From the NCBI RefSeq assembly GCF_016055025.1, contig NZ_JAECVW010000002.1: 64,000 bases of DNA, one strand, 5' to 3'. This document shows positions 1-7,453 of this stretch, piece after piece. How positions within the stretch are numbered: position 1 is the stretch's first letter; every line of letters starts with the position of its first letter. Origin of the DNA: Thermoactinomyces intermedius (GTDB taxonomy: Bacteria > Bacillota > Bacilli > Thermoactinomycetales > Thermoactinomycetaceae). Below the pieces are notes generated by a model that saw only the letters and a list, made by a program, of their open reading frames with translations, ran no database searches and had not been told where the DNA came from. The position numbers were made by a program, and so were the translations under genes.

Positions 1-861
1 ACCGACATACAAGACCCCTTTTTGTCCTTCTTTGAGGTTTCTTCCGGCAAATGCTTTTTGGACAATCATCTGGTTTGTGCACCAATAAAACAAATTGTTG
101 AAAAACATCCCGAAAAAAAGCGTCGGCCATGGAACAATTTTTGAATCGACTGCGCCGATGGCATTCAACATTTCCGGCGTATTGGTGCGGACCACATGGA
201 ATCCGTCCGTGAAACTTCCATTCCCCAGGACGATCAATCCCAACACCGGAATGGACAAGCCCCCGATCAAAAGCCCGACACCATACAAGGAATCGCTGAA
301 TGCGCCCAATGATAATCCGCCCATCAAAAGATAGGCCAACCCGATCATCCCGATCATTGCCGAAACCAAAGCAACCGACGCCAAAGCATCGATGCCCAGG
401 GACTGATTCACGCGAAAAATTTTGTTAAACACCAGAGAGCCGGAATACAACACGACAGGCAAAAACGAAATCATATAAGTGAAAATAAACAAGATGGAAA
501 CGATTCGTTTGGTGGTGGTGTCATAGCGTTTCTCAATAAAATCGGATACGGTATCCACTCCATACTTCAAATACTTCGGCAAAAAAACCAACGCGAGCAA
601 AACAATCGCAACCGCCGCTGTGACTTCCCAAGCCATGACTTCCATCCCCGCCATGTAACTCTGTCCGTTTTGCCCCACAATCTGCTCCGTGGACAAATTG
701 GTCATGAGAATGGAACCGGCGATGGTGATTCCCGTCAAACTGCGTCCGCCGAGAAAGTACCCTTCGGAGCTGGTATTGTCAACGATGCGGCTTCTCTTGT
801 AGGCAAAAATCCAGATGGCTGCGATGACCAAGATGAAAGACAGAATAGAGAAATAAAACAA
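1..861 (-). CDS. Sodium:solute symporter (SSS family), 3' end beyond window
   Basis: Membrane carrier that probably couples Na+ entry to uptake of a sugar or similar solute. 287 codons are visible; the rest lies left of position 1. The protein begins with a first membrane helix (FYFSILSFILVIAAIWIFAY), followed by the SSS hallmarks YFLGGRSLTG, NLSTEQIVGQNGQ and, further on, YWCTNQMIVQKAFAGRNL with LKEGQKG. This puts it near the SglT/YidK sugar branch. No ATG precedes helix 1 in frame. The likely start is a TTG at 859-861, preceded on the minus strand by GAGGAG nine bases upstream. Upstream lie a sigma-A-like promoter and a CcpA-type site, so carbon catabolite control is likely. The substrate cannot be told from this part. 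Confidence 0.88.
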   Translation of the reverse strand, partial: MFYFSILSFILVIAAIWIFAYKRSRIVDNTSSEGYFLGGRSLTGITIAGSILMTNLSTEQIVGQNGQSYMAGMEVMAWEVTAAVAIVLLALVFLPKYLKYGVDTVSDFIEKRYDTTTKRIVSILFIFTYMISFLPVVLYSGSLVFNKIFRVNQSLGIDALASVALVSAMIGMIGLAYLLMGGLSLGAFSDSLYGVGLLIGGLSIPVLGLIVLGNGSFTDGFHVVRTNTPEMLNAIGAVDSKIVPWPTLFFGMFFNNLFYWCTNQMIVQKAFAGRNLKEGQKGVLYVG

Positions 862-1051
862 GTCGTCTCTCTCCTCTGCTTGTTTTTTGACACAATCTGC
901 AAAAACATCCCCTGAAAAGATCCGTTGTGTGGACAAAAAAACAGAAAACGCTTGATTTACAATAAGTAAAGCGCTTAACTTAAAGACAAAAAAGAAAAGG
1001 TTAACCCCATCCGACTCCCTTCGTCCTCTTTATCCCCTCCCTTTCTTTTCT

Positions 1052-1065
1052 TGCAAACGCTTTCT
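1052..1065 (-). promoter_or_regulatory. Candidate cre (CcpA) site
   Basis: The minus strand reads AGAAAGCGTTTGCA, a near match to the catabolite-responsive element. It lies just downstream of the -10 box of the symporter promoter, where bound CcpA would block transcription. Two weaker look-alikes occur at about 945-960 and 968-984. Confidence 0.55.
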
Positions 1066-1073
1066 TACCTTTT

Positions 1074-1102
1074 AGTATAATTGCAATTATGTTTGAAATC
1101 AA
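1074..1102 (-). promoter_or_regulatory. Sigma-A-like promoter for the symporter gene
   Basis: On the minus strand, a -35 TTGATT (1097-1102) and a -10 TATACT (1074-1079) are separated by 17 bases. The leader of about 200 bases up to the TTG start contains the cre-like site. Confidence 0.6.
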
Positions 1103-1145
1103 TGTATTTTTAGATTATTTTGTATCATCAGCTTGACAGTTTCAT

Positions 1146-1176
1146 AAAAAAAGAGAGGGCTTTTCAGCTCTCTCTT
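1146..1176 (-). terminator. Hairpin terminator, probably bidirectional
   Basis: An AGAGAG-type stem with a short loop is flanked by seven A on one side and four T on the other. The stop codon of the small gene at 1164-1385 lies inside the stem. Confidence 0.6.
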
Positions 1177-1385
1177 TTCCCGCAGCTTGCAGGCTCCCCA
1201 TCCTCATCCACCTGCCTCACACCTCCTCCAAAATGCCATCCTTTTGACTCCACCCATTCAAGAAAAGCATCCACAAACTCATCCAGATCCACGTTTTGAT
1301 TTTGGTCATTGGCAAAAACACAACCGTCCACCAGTACTCCGATCTGTTTTTTCTTATCCGTATCCGTCCATCTCCTCCTCGCCAA
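1164..1385 (-). CDS. Small uncharacterised acidic protein (73 aa)
   Basis: Not recognised. The protein has a basic N terminus (RRRWTDTDKKK) and an acidic centre containing NVDLDEFVDAFLEWVESKGW and GGGVRQVDEDGEP. It has no signal peptide or membrane helix, so it is probably cytosolic. The open frame begins at a TTG (1385). A purine-rich GAGGAGGA lies just inside the frame rather than upstream, so the true start is unsure. It stands alone and ends in the hairpin at 1146-1176. An acidic conserved-looking core and a terminator favour a real gene. Confidence 0.5.
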   Translation of the reverse strand: MARRRWTDTDKKKQIGVLVDGCVFANDQNQNVDLDEFVDAFLEWVESKGWHFGGGVRQVDEDGEPASCGKRES

Positions 1386-1408
1386 GTTTATGCTTTTGAA
1401 ACCGGCGG

Positions 1409-2341
1409 CTACTCTTTCATCCGCTCACCGGCACCTCTTTCCGCCCTCTTTCTGGGATTCAACACATCCATCAATCGTTGCCTGAGAAGCCTTTGGTTCT
1501 TCTCTTTCACTTTGTTTTTGAGCTCAAAAAGATTGGTTTCCTCAGGATCGATCAGTCCGGTTTTCCGGTAGAATTTCTCGATTTCATCGATCGTTCCCTT
1601 AATTTCTTCGGAAACCTTGCCAAACGACTCATCGATCTCCTCTTCCAAGACCAACAAGCCCAGATCCATTTTCATGGCAATCACCAGCTGTTCCAAGCTG
1701 ACTTTCCTTGCTTTGGAAGCTTTCCTGTATTCATGCCACTCCGTGATCTGCTCCAAAGGGACATTTCCATAGTGTCTCCTGCCCATATTGATTTTGCTTG
1801 TCACTTCCAAATAGCAACTTGCCGTCCAATTTCCCAACAGGTCCATCACCGTGGGGGAGACGACCAGGTATTTGCTTCTGCAAAACTGGTAAAAATGCTC
1901 GATTTCCCTTTTCAAATTTGCCAGTGCATCATGATAAGCCGGCCGGACGGCCGTTCGCTCAAACTCCTGTTCAATCTTCTGCACCTTCTCCCAAATCCGG
2001 CTGTATGCCTCAAACTTTTGATCATACACTTTCTGGCTCATGACAGCCGTTTTCGACCGGTTGTAAATATAAAAGGTTGTGACCACCGTGAGCGCTGTCA
2101 CCAAACTCTGTATCGCTCCTCCATATACCTCCGGACTGTTCAAAGCCTCCGGATCCAGCCCGAGGGATTTGAAAAAATCCTTGGTATGGGGGGAAATAAA
2201 AAATTTGAAATTGATGAATAAGAGCACGACAACAAAAGCGGCGATCCCCCATTTCACGGCTCTTTTCCATTTTTGCCTTCTCAAAATCTTCTGCCTCAAT
2301 TTCCCGTCCATCGGCTCGGGGATGTCTAAAAAAAGCATCAT
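1409..2341 (-). CDS. Uncharacterised protein with two N-terminal membrane helices (about 310 aa)
   Basis: Not recognised. I chose the ATG at 2341 (MMLFLDIPEP) because GGAGGT lies five bases upstream; a longer frame reaches 2524 without a ribosome binding site. A basic stretch (LRRQKWKRAVK) is followed by a membrane helix (GIAAFVVVLLFINFKFFI) and a second hydrophobic helix (IQSLVTALTVVTTFYIY). The remaining 200 residues are charged, helical and cytosolic, with likely coiled-coil segments and a very basic C terminus (NPRKRAERG). The layout resembles small membrane-anchored helical proteins of unknown role. Confidence 0.7.
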   Translation of the reverse strand: MMLFLDIPEPMDGKLRQKILRRQKWKRAVKWGIAAFVVVLLFINFKFFISPHTKDFFKSLGLDPEALNSPEVYGGAIQSLVTALTVVTTFYIYNRSKTAVMSQKVYDQKFEAYSRIWEKVQKIEQEFERTAVRPAYHDALANLKREIEHFYQFCRSKYLVVSPTVMDLLGNWTASCYLEVTSKINMGRRHYGNVPLEQITEWHEYRKASKARKVSLEQLVIAMKMDLGLLVLEEEIDESFGKVSEEIKGTIDEIEKFYRKTGLIDPEETNLFELKNKVKEKNQRLLRQRLMDVLNPRKRAERGAGERMKE

Positions 2342-2445
2342 GCATGACCTCCATTCATCGTTGACATGAGACATTATAAACTGCAAAATGTTCCAAAACA
2401 TCCCCCTTGAACCATTTTTGGGACAACGGGAGCAAAACACAAATG

Positions 2446-2473
2446 AAAAAACAGGGAACATCACCGTCCCCTG
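2446..2473 (-). terminator. Rho-independent terminator after the phoU remnant
   Basis: On the minus strand an AGGG...CCCT stem with a loop of about 12 bases is followed by six T. It sits about 70 bases after the end of the phoU remnant and would have ended the original pst-phoU transcript. Confidence 0.55.
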
Positions 2474-2542
2474 CCTGTCCTTCTTGCTTTTTCCGGTCCC
2501 TTCCGGCTTCGAAAAATCCCGCAAAGAGGCCGAAAAAAACTG

Positions 2543-2870
2543 TTAATTCAAATCCATTTGTTTACCGGTTTCCATATATACAACACTTTCGGCAATATTG
2601 GTGGCATGGTCCGCGATTCTTTCCAAGTCGGATGCAATCTTCATCGCCATGAGTATCTTTCTGAGATCGGTGGCCACCGGTTGTTGGGTTGCAATCAGTT
2701 TGACCACGGTATCATCGATTTTTTTCCATCTCATCGACATGGTGGTCTTCCCGGATCACTTCTTGCGCCACCGTGACTTCTCTTTACTCAAAAGCCTTGA
2801 GCGCTTTGTGAATCGAAATTTCCACCTGCTCCCCCATCTTCAACAACATGGACTCCAGAGAGAAAAGAGT
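2543..2870 (-). pseudogene. phoU: phoU remnant with internal deletion, stop codon and frameshift
   Basis: PhoU normally has two similar three-helix domains (about 215 residues) and links the Pst transporter to PhoR. Here the N-terminal homology (SLESMLLKMGEQVEISIHKA) is interrupted by an in-frame TAA at 2784-2786. It continues as REVTVAQEVIREDHHVDEM and then shifts frame at a seven-A run on the coding strand (2719-2725). The rest, open from about 2740 to 2543, reads ATDLRKILMAMKIASDLERI and ends in TGKQMDLN, the usual PhoU C terminus. Only about half a protein remains, so the middle has been lost, perhaps by recombination between the two repeats. The 5' end is also missing. It lies 3 kb from pstB instead of next to it. 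Confidence 0.82.
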
Positions 2871-3058
2871 TAAAATAAAAATTCTTCATTCATTCAACTT
2901 CGGCTTTGGAAGTCGTGAAAGACTTCAGAGTATTGGCTTTGGAAATCATCAAAAAAGTCTTTTTACTCAATTGCTTTTGTGCAATTGGGACGATTAAAAG
3001 GGGAAATCCCCTTCATATATCACGCAAAATATAGCGGAAATGTTCCACTTCATAATCT

Positions 3059-3274
3059 TTATGCAATCAAGTTCAACAATTCTTCTCTCCTAATTTTCCT
3101 ATCACTGCCTGCCGGATAATTTTCCAATAGGTATTGTTTTAAACGATCTGCCCATTCTTCTTGGTATCCGTCTACTTTTTTAATTTCTTGTGTAAACGCG
3201 TTTATCATTTCATCATCAACAATCTCAATAGAAAGCATAACCACACCATTCCGCCCAGCTATTGGCATCGCCAT
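3059..3274 (-). CDS. Small hypothetical protein in the toxin/immunity island (up to 71 aa)
   Basis: Not recognised. The protein is acidic at its N terminus (MLSIEIVDDEMINAFTQEI) and more basic at its C terminus (GSDRKIRREELLNLIA). The likely start is the ATG of MLSIE at about 3238 or one further upstream; no clear ribosome binding site decides. It is AT-rich like the neighbouring immunity gene and lies on the same strand, so an accessory or second immunity protein is possible but unproven. Confidence 0.4.
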   Translation of the reverse strand: MAMPIAGRNGVVMLSIEIVDDEMINAFTQEIKKVDGYQEEWADRLKQYLLENYPAGSDRKIRREELLNLIA

Positions 3275-3300
3275 GGATCACATCCCAAGCACTAATTTCT
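3225..3300 (-). pseudogene. Short orphan C-terminal fragment overlapping the small gene
   Basis: A second frame on the minus strand reads SAWDVIHGDANSWAEWCGYA and then stops at 3225, directly after an upstream stop. The Trp/Cys-rich composition looks like the end of a real protein rather than chance. I take it as a possible leftover of another toxin or exported domain in this island. The family is not recognised. Confidence 0.25.
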
Positions 3301-3335
3301 TAATAATCCATTGAATTGTTCTATTTATAAATCAT

Positions 3336-3379
3336 ACGCCTGCTTTCTTCCATATACATAATGGCTTAAGCAGGCGTAT
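3336..3379 (-). terminator. Hairpin after the immunity gene
   Basis: An 11-base inverted repeat (TACGCCTGCTT/AAGCAGGCGTA) encloses a loop of about 22 bases, 67 bases beyond the immunity gene stop. There is no strong T run, so it may be a weak terminator or a leftover. Confidence 0.4.
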
Positions 3380-3445
3380 TCCCAGCTTAAAGTTTTTTAT
3401 CAATCCCATAATTAAGATTCAATAAGTGATGCTTTCATTTAAAAA

Positions 3446-3841
3446 TCATTCCCAATCCAGATCATTGGAAAGCTCTCTCGTTTGGTAAAAATACTTCATC
3501 GCATGGACTACTTCTTGAAAACCCCCCAGATGAATATCTGCTATATCTGTTGCAATTTGACCTGTAGCTAAAAAAAAGTATTCATCAGGGTCTCCATTTG
3601 GGTTAAGCAAGGTATTAAAATCACCATTTTCATCAAAGAACTCAACAATATATACCCTTTGTCCTTTCTCTTCAATAAACTCTCCACCCGCTACTGTCAT
3701 AAATCCAACATCTTCTATTTTTAGACTTGCTTGACTCACTTTCTTGCCATCCAGACTTTCCAAGACTTCATAAACTTTTTCCCAAGTTGGATTTGAAATT
3801 ACTTTTGATTTATTTTGAATACTTAATTCATAATTTTTCAA
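3446..3841 (-). CDS. Imm1-like immunity protein (131 aa)
   Basis: Probable cytosolic antitoxin that binds and blocks a deaminase-type toxin. The pattern fits the Imm1 family: an early Trp (NPTWEKVYEVLESLDGKKV), then the core FMTVAGGEF, YIVEFFDENGD and LLNPNG, the ATGQIATDIADIHLGG segment that corresponds to the usual GGQ strand, and a final aromatic helix with Trp near the end (DLDWE). The start is a TTG at 3841, with AGGTGG about six bases upstream. The frame is intact, while the adjoining toxin is broken. The region is clearly more AT-rich than the flanking chromosomal genes, as expected for exchanged toxin/immunity modules. Confidence 0.7.
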   Translation of the reverse strand: MKNYELSIQNKSKVISNPTWEKVYEVLESLDGKKVSQASLKIEDVGFMTVAGGEFIEEKGQRVYIVEFFDENGDFNTLLNPNGDPDEYFFLATGQIATDIADIHLGGFQEVVHAMKYFYQTRELSNDLDWE

Positions 3842-4075
3842 TATATACCACCTACCGATGATGTAGGAGGGTATTCAGAATTGAGGAAGGAATGGGCAAA
3901 AGGAAAAATAGGAAAACTAGGTACTTCCCGGGAGAAATTTGCTACAAATGGACAAACCTATACTCATGCAGAAGGCGATGTATTTTGGCATTTATATAAG
4001 TATAGAAAGAGCAAAAAGATACTAGGTGGGAAAGCCACATTAGTGGTAGACCGTCCATTTTGCGGACCATGTGCA
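3842..4075 (+). pseudogene. Deaminase toxin domain, inverted relative to its toxin body
   Basis: The plus strand reads PPTDDVGGYSELRKEW, then TYTHAEGDVFWHLYKY and LVVDRPFCGPC. HAEG plus (P)FCxxC is the zinc-binding and catalytic signature of bacterial toxin deaminases of the SCP1.201/DddA-like class. These are usually the last domain of a secreted polymorphic toxin and are paired with Imm1. Here the domain lies on the plus strand between an immunity gene and a toxin body that are both on the minus strand. Just after CGPC (about 4072) the frame passes into antisense of the toxin body, so the domain's own C-terminal end is lost. The longest plus frame upstream has no good start site. An inversion is the simplest explanation; an assembly error is possible. 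Confidence 0.72.
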
Positions 4076-5498
4076 ATTCCCCATCCACTTCTTCCCCAAA
4101 TTTGTACTCCATCCGATTCAAGTACTGCGACGGTATTTCCACTCTTCAATATATCATTTTCTATTAACAAGTTATCCTCTTTTAAAGACGGGATTCCTAA
4201 TTCTTTTCTTAATTTAGCAACATATTCTAAGCTTAGTTTTCCTTCCGCTTTTCTATATTTTTCTATTGAATTTACCTTCACTATTTTCTGTCCTTTAATA
4301 ATTGCACCGTTTTTAAGTTTATATCCTTTTCCTTTTAACCCTTCTTTACTTAAATCTGTATATTCTGCTATATGTTTTACATTTTCTCGTCTTTGTTCCA
4401 GAGAGAGTGGCTTTGCAGATGAAGAATTTCCACCTGAAGTTACTCCATCTGGAGCATGAAAACAATTAGAAAATGGAATATCAATTAAAGCGTGATATCC
4501 CCCCGTTTGCCGAACCGCAACACAATCGCCAACTTTGTTGAAAACATTTTTGACAATCGGGGTTTTGGCCAGTACCGGTTCCAGTGATGCAACGGCTTTA
4601 TTAATCGCTGGTTGGGCAAAGTGAACCACAGCGACAGAGCCGGCTCCAAATACTCCTGCCAAAATGGGATTTTTCCAATTGATCTTCCGCCCATGTAGGA
4701 TATCGTCTGCCACACTGGTTCCGGCACCCTCGACGGCTCCGATGGCTCCTCCTTTGCCAAACATTTTCTGGAGAGGTGCCGGCAATTTGGAAACCAGTTT
4801 TTGTCCTCCGCGAAGAACAGGACCTAAAACTTTGGAATTCTTGGCACCCATGATCAGTTTTTGCCCGATGCCACTCGCCAATCCCCGGGAAGCTCCTGCC
4901 GTGATGCCTCCTCCGATCAATCCCAAGAGGCCGCCAATGGCTGCTTCCAAGAAGGTCATTTTGTTAATTTCCCAACCATTCAGGGCCATACTGATCACAA
5001 ATGACAAAGCCATACCACTGAGTGCGGCAATCCCTAACGGTGTGGCAAAGATGCACAAGACAATGCCCAAAATCAGGACACCGGCAAACGCTATGTATTC
5101 CTTAAATTTGACGATCCAGTCAGTCCCAAACTGCAGACAGTGTATCAATTACGACTTCTGCTATTTTGGAGCAAATTTCAGTAAACCAATCCCAAAAGGC
5201 GGCTGCTTTCTCTTTAGTCCATTCCCATGCTCCGGAAATTTTGTCCCCGAACCAATCTCCTGCCTTTGACAATGATTCGGTAACAGAATCGAAAAATCCT
5301 TTCTCTTGCTTAACCGGTGTAGGCTGAACGGGTTGTTCCTTCTGAACCGGGGTCTTTTGCTCAAATTGATTAAAATCATCATTGATTTCAGGAACATCAA
5401 AACCCCCGTCAGCATGAACAAGGGCATGAACCCAGGAACCTTTTTCCCACCGTGATGATCATAAACAAAAGGAGAAACCGAACAAAATGTTTTCCCAT
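4076..5498 (-). pseudogene. Secreted polymorphic toxin body, frameshifted and cut off from its toxic domain
   Basis: Reading down the minus strand: a signal-peptide-like start (MGKHFVRFLLLFMIITVG) whose frame breaks at a five-A run near 5452; then VHALVHADGGFDVPEI, a Gln/Pro-rich linker (QKEQPVQPTPVKQ) and an amphipathic Trp-rich helix (WEWTKEKAAAFWDWF). A second break at about 5125 is a tandem four-base duplication (ACTGACTG). After it comes a long open frame (5148 to 3964) with hydrophobic and Gly-rich segments (YIAFAGVLILGIVLCIFA, GGLLGLIGGGITAGASRGLA) and the pre-toxin part NTVAVLESDGVQIWGRSGWG. From about 4076 the frame is only antisense of the deaminase domain. Base composition changes near 4470 from balanced to AT-rich, typical of an exchanged toxin end. 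As it stands no functional toxin can be made. Confidence 0.72.
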
Positions 5499-5654
5499 AC
5501 ATTCGACGGGTACGAAAATCCGTAACCCCGTTTCCTCCTTTCTTATTTCTTTAGATATATTGTACAAGAAACAATTATTAATTTTAAAAAATATCCGGCT
5601 CCTAGACAATTGAATTTCTAACTAATCTTTAACAAATTGCATTTACATTTTTAA

Positions 5655-5685
5655 TTAAAAAAAATAAACCTGCTCTTTTGCAGGT
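5655..5685 (-). terminator. Rho-independent terminator of the present pst operon
   Basis: On the minus strand a perfect ACCTGC/GCAGGT stem with a six-base loop is followed by TTATTTTTTTT. It would separate the pst transcript from the toxin island and the phoU remnant. Confidence 0.75.
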
Positions 5686-5828
5686 CAAGCAATGTGCTTC
5701 AGTTTTTGTGTATATTGAATTTTCAGGTGTTCGAGTTTTTCAAGATCCATATAATCCCAGAAGGAATTAAAGTTAGGTTGGGCACAAGCTTTACTGAAGT
5801 GGAATTCTTGATCCAACGGGCGGGCCAA
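5685..5828 (-). CDS. Possible small protein after pstB (47 aa)
   Basis: Not recognised. An open frame begins at a TTG (5826-5828), ten bases after AAAGGAG, 17 bases past the stop of the second pstB, and ends at the terminator. The C-terminal part looks coding (NSFWDYMDLEKLEHLKIQ, then YTQKLKHIA). It could be a genuine small gene or the fused tail of something lost when the island replaced phoU at this place. Confidence 0.35.
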   Translation of the reverse strand: MARPLDQEFHFSKACAQPNFNSFWDYMDLEKLEHLKIQYTQKLKHIA

Positions 5829-5847
5829 GAAGGACCCTCTCCTTTCC

Positions 5848-6603
5848 TCAGCCAAACCGGCCTTGAATATATTCTTCCGTCCGGCGATCCCGGGGCCGGG
5901 TAAGCAGTTGCCGGGTGTCATTTGCTTCCAACACTTCTCCGTTTAAGAAAAACACGGTTTGATCCGACACCCGGGCGGCTTGTTGCATATTGTGAGTGAC
6001 CATCACAACGGTGTAATTTTCCTTTAACTGGACAACCAACTCTTCCAAGCGTTCGGTGGAAACCGGATCCAAGGCGGAAGCCGGTTCATCCATCAAAATG
6101 ATATCCGGCTCCACCGCCAACACGCGGGCAATCACCAAACGCTGTTGCTGTCCTCCCGACAACCCCATGGCCGACCGGTGAAGCCGGTCCTTCACTTCCT
6201 CCCATAAATGGGCTTGCGTCAATGTCCGTTCCACAATCTCATCCAGCTTCTTTTTTTCTTTCACCCCGTGAACACGGGGCCCGTACGCCACATTATCGTA
6301 AATGGAAACGGGGAAAGGGTTGGGTTGTTGAAAAACCATCCCCACTTTTTTCCGGAGTTGCACCAAGTCCACTTCCGGTTCATAAATGTTTTTCCCGTCG
6401 ATCAAAATCCGGCCGGAAGTCTTCACCCCCGGAATCATGTCGTTCATCCGGTTGATGCTCCGGAGCAAGGTGGACTTCCCGCACCCGGAGGGACCGATCA
6501 ATGCTGTGACTTTGTTTTTCCTGATATTGAATTGAATGTTTTTCAACGCCTGCTTCTCCCCATAAAAGAGATTGAATTGTTTAATGGAGATTTTGTCCGC
6601 CAT
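5848..6603 (-). CDS. pstB: Phosphate ABC transporter ATP-binding protein PstB (second copy)
   Basis: Cytosolic ATPase that powers phosphate import through PstC/PstA. Visible motifs: Walker A GPSGCGKST, Q-loop VFQQPNPFP, signature LSGGQQQR, Walker B IILMDEPASALD and the switch His in VTHNMQQ. At 251 residues it has the normal PstB length (about 250-260). It starts 16 bases after the first pstB. Bacillus relatives often carry two pstB genes in tandem. The normal downstream partner phoU is displaced here. Confidence 0.93.
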   Translation of the reverse strand: MADKISIKQFNLFYGEKQALKNIQFNIRKNKVTALIGPSGCGKSTLLRSINRMNDMIPGVKTSGRILIDGKNIYEPEVDLVQLRKKVGMVFQQPNPFPVSIYDNVAYGPRVHGVKEKKKLDEIVERTLTQAHLWEEVKDRLHRSAMGLSGGQQQRLVIARVLAVEPDIILMDEPASALDPVSTERLEELVVQLKENYTVVMVTHNMQQAARVSDQTVFFLNGEVLEANDTRQLLTRPRDRRTEEYIQGRFG

Positions 6604-6618
6604 TTGACTCCCCTTCCT

Positions 6619-7440
6619 TCAACCAAATCGTCCGGTCAAATAATCCCCGGTCTCTTTCTTCCCGGGCCGGGTAAACAGCTCTCGGGTCTCATTCCATTCA
6701 ATCAAACGCCCCATATAAAAATAAGCCGTATAATCGGAAACCCGGACAGCCTGCTGCATGTTGTGGGTCACCATGACAATGGTGAACTCTTCTTTTAATT
6801 CCCGGACCAACTCCTCGATTTTGGCCGTGGATACCGGATCCAGCGCGGAAGTGGGCTCATCCAGCAAAAGGATTTTCGGTTTCATGGCAATGGCTCTGGC
6901 AATGCACAACCGTTGTTGCTGTCCGCCGGAAAGCGTCAAGGCAGACTGATGCAAACGATCCTTGACTTCCTCCCACAACCCGACTTTCTTCAAGCTGTCC
7001 TCAACGAGTCCGTCCAGCTCTTTTTTCTTGGCTCCGTAAATCCGGGGAGCAAAAGCAATGTTTTCATAAATCGATTTGTGAAACGGGTTGGGGCGTTGAA
7101 ACACCATCCCGATCCGGCGCCGCAAGGCATTGGCATGGATCCCCGAGTCGTTGATGTCAATGCCCTCCACCAAAATTTTTCCTTCCACACGGGCGCCCGG
7201 AATCGTGTCATTCATCCGGTTTAAGCATCGCAAAAAGGTGGACTTCCCGCATCCTGAAGGGCCGATCAATGCCGTGACATGATGTTGATGGAAAGGGAGA
7301 TTCACATCTTTCACCGCATGATTTTCGCCGTAATAAACGTTCAAACCGACGGTTTCCAACTGAACCACCCGGTTTTTCGTTTCCGGTTGCCGGCCCTGTT
7401 TTTTCTTTTCCTTCACAGGCAACCCGACCGTTTGTAACAT
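6619..7440 (-). CDS. pstB: Phosphate ABC transporter ATP-binding protein PstB (first copy)
   Basis: ATPase of the high-affinity phosphate importer. Motifs: GPSGCGKST, VFQRPNPFH, LSGGQQQR, ILLLDEPTSALD and VTHNMQQAVRV. I start it at the ATG at 7440 (MLQTVGLPVKEKK) because AAGGGGGA precedes it; a longer frame would overlap pstA. The extra 25 or so N-terminal residues are Lys/Gln-rich and absent from the second copy. It lies between pstA and the second pstB on the same strand, so one transcript is expected. Confidence 0.93.
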   Translation of the reverse strand: MLQTVGLPVKEKKKQGRQPETKNRVVQLETVGLNVYYGENHAVKDVNLPFHQHHVTALIGPSGCGKSTFLRCLNRMNDTIPGARVEGKILVEGIDINDSGIHANALRRRIGMVFQRPNPFHKSIYENIAFAPRIYGAKKKELDGLVEDSLKKVGLWEEVKDRLHQSALTLSGGQQQRLCIARAIAMKPKILLLDEPTSALDPVSTAKIEELVRELKEEFTIVMVTHNMQQAVRVSDYTAYFYMGRLIEWNETRELFTRPGKKETGDYLTGRFG

Positions 7441-7453
7441 CCCGCATTCCCCC

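Noticed and set aside
968..984. Second cre site (AGTAAAGCGCTTAACT)
   Set aside because: Palindromic and similar to cre, but several consensus positions differ and it lies far from the promoter; mentioned only under the main site.
2880..3058. Possible gene remnant (minus frame KDYEVEHFRYILRDI)
   Set aside because: Fifteen residues after a stop, no neighbour to join it to; too short to support.
3964..4075. Last 36 or so codons of the minus-strand toxin frame as real protein
   Set aside because: They are antisense of the deaminase core on the plus strand, whose HAEG and FCGPC motifs show which strand is the original coding one.
4160..4459. Plus-strand continuation of the deaminase frame to 4459
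   Set aside because: After CGPC the plus frame is antisense to a good minus-strand toxin sequence and shows no domain features.
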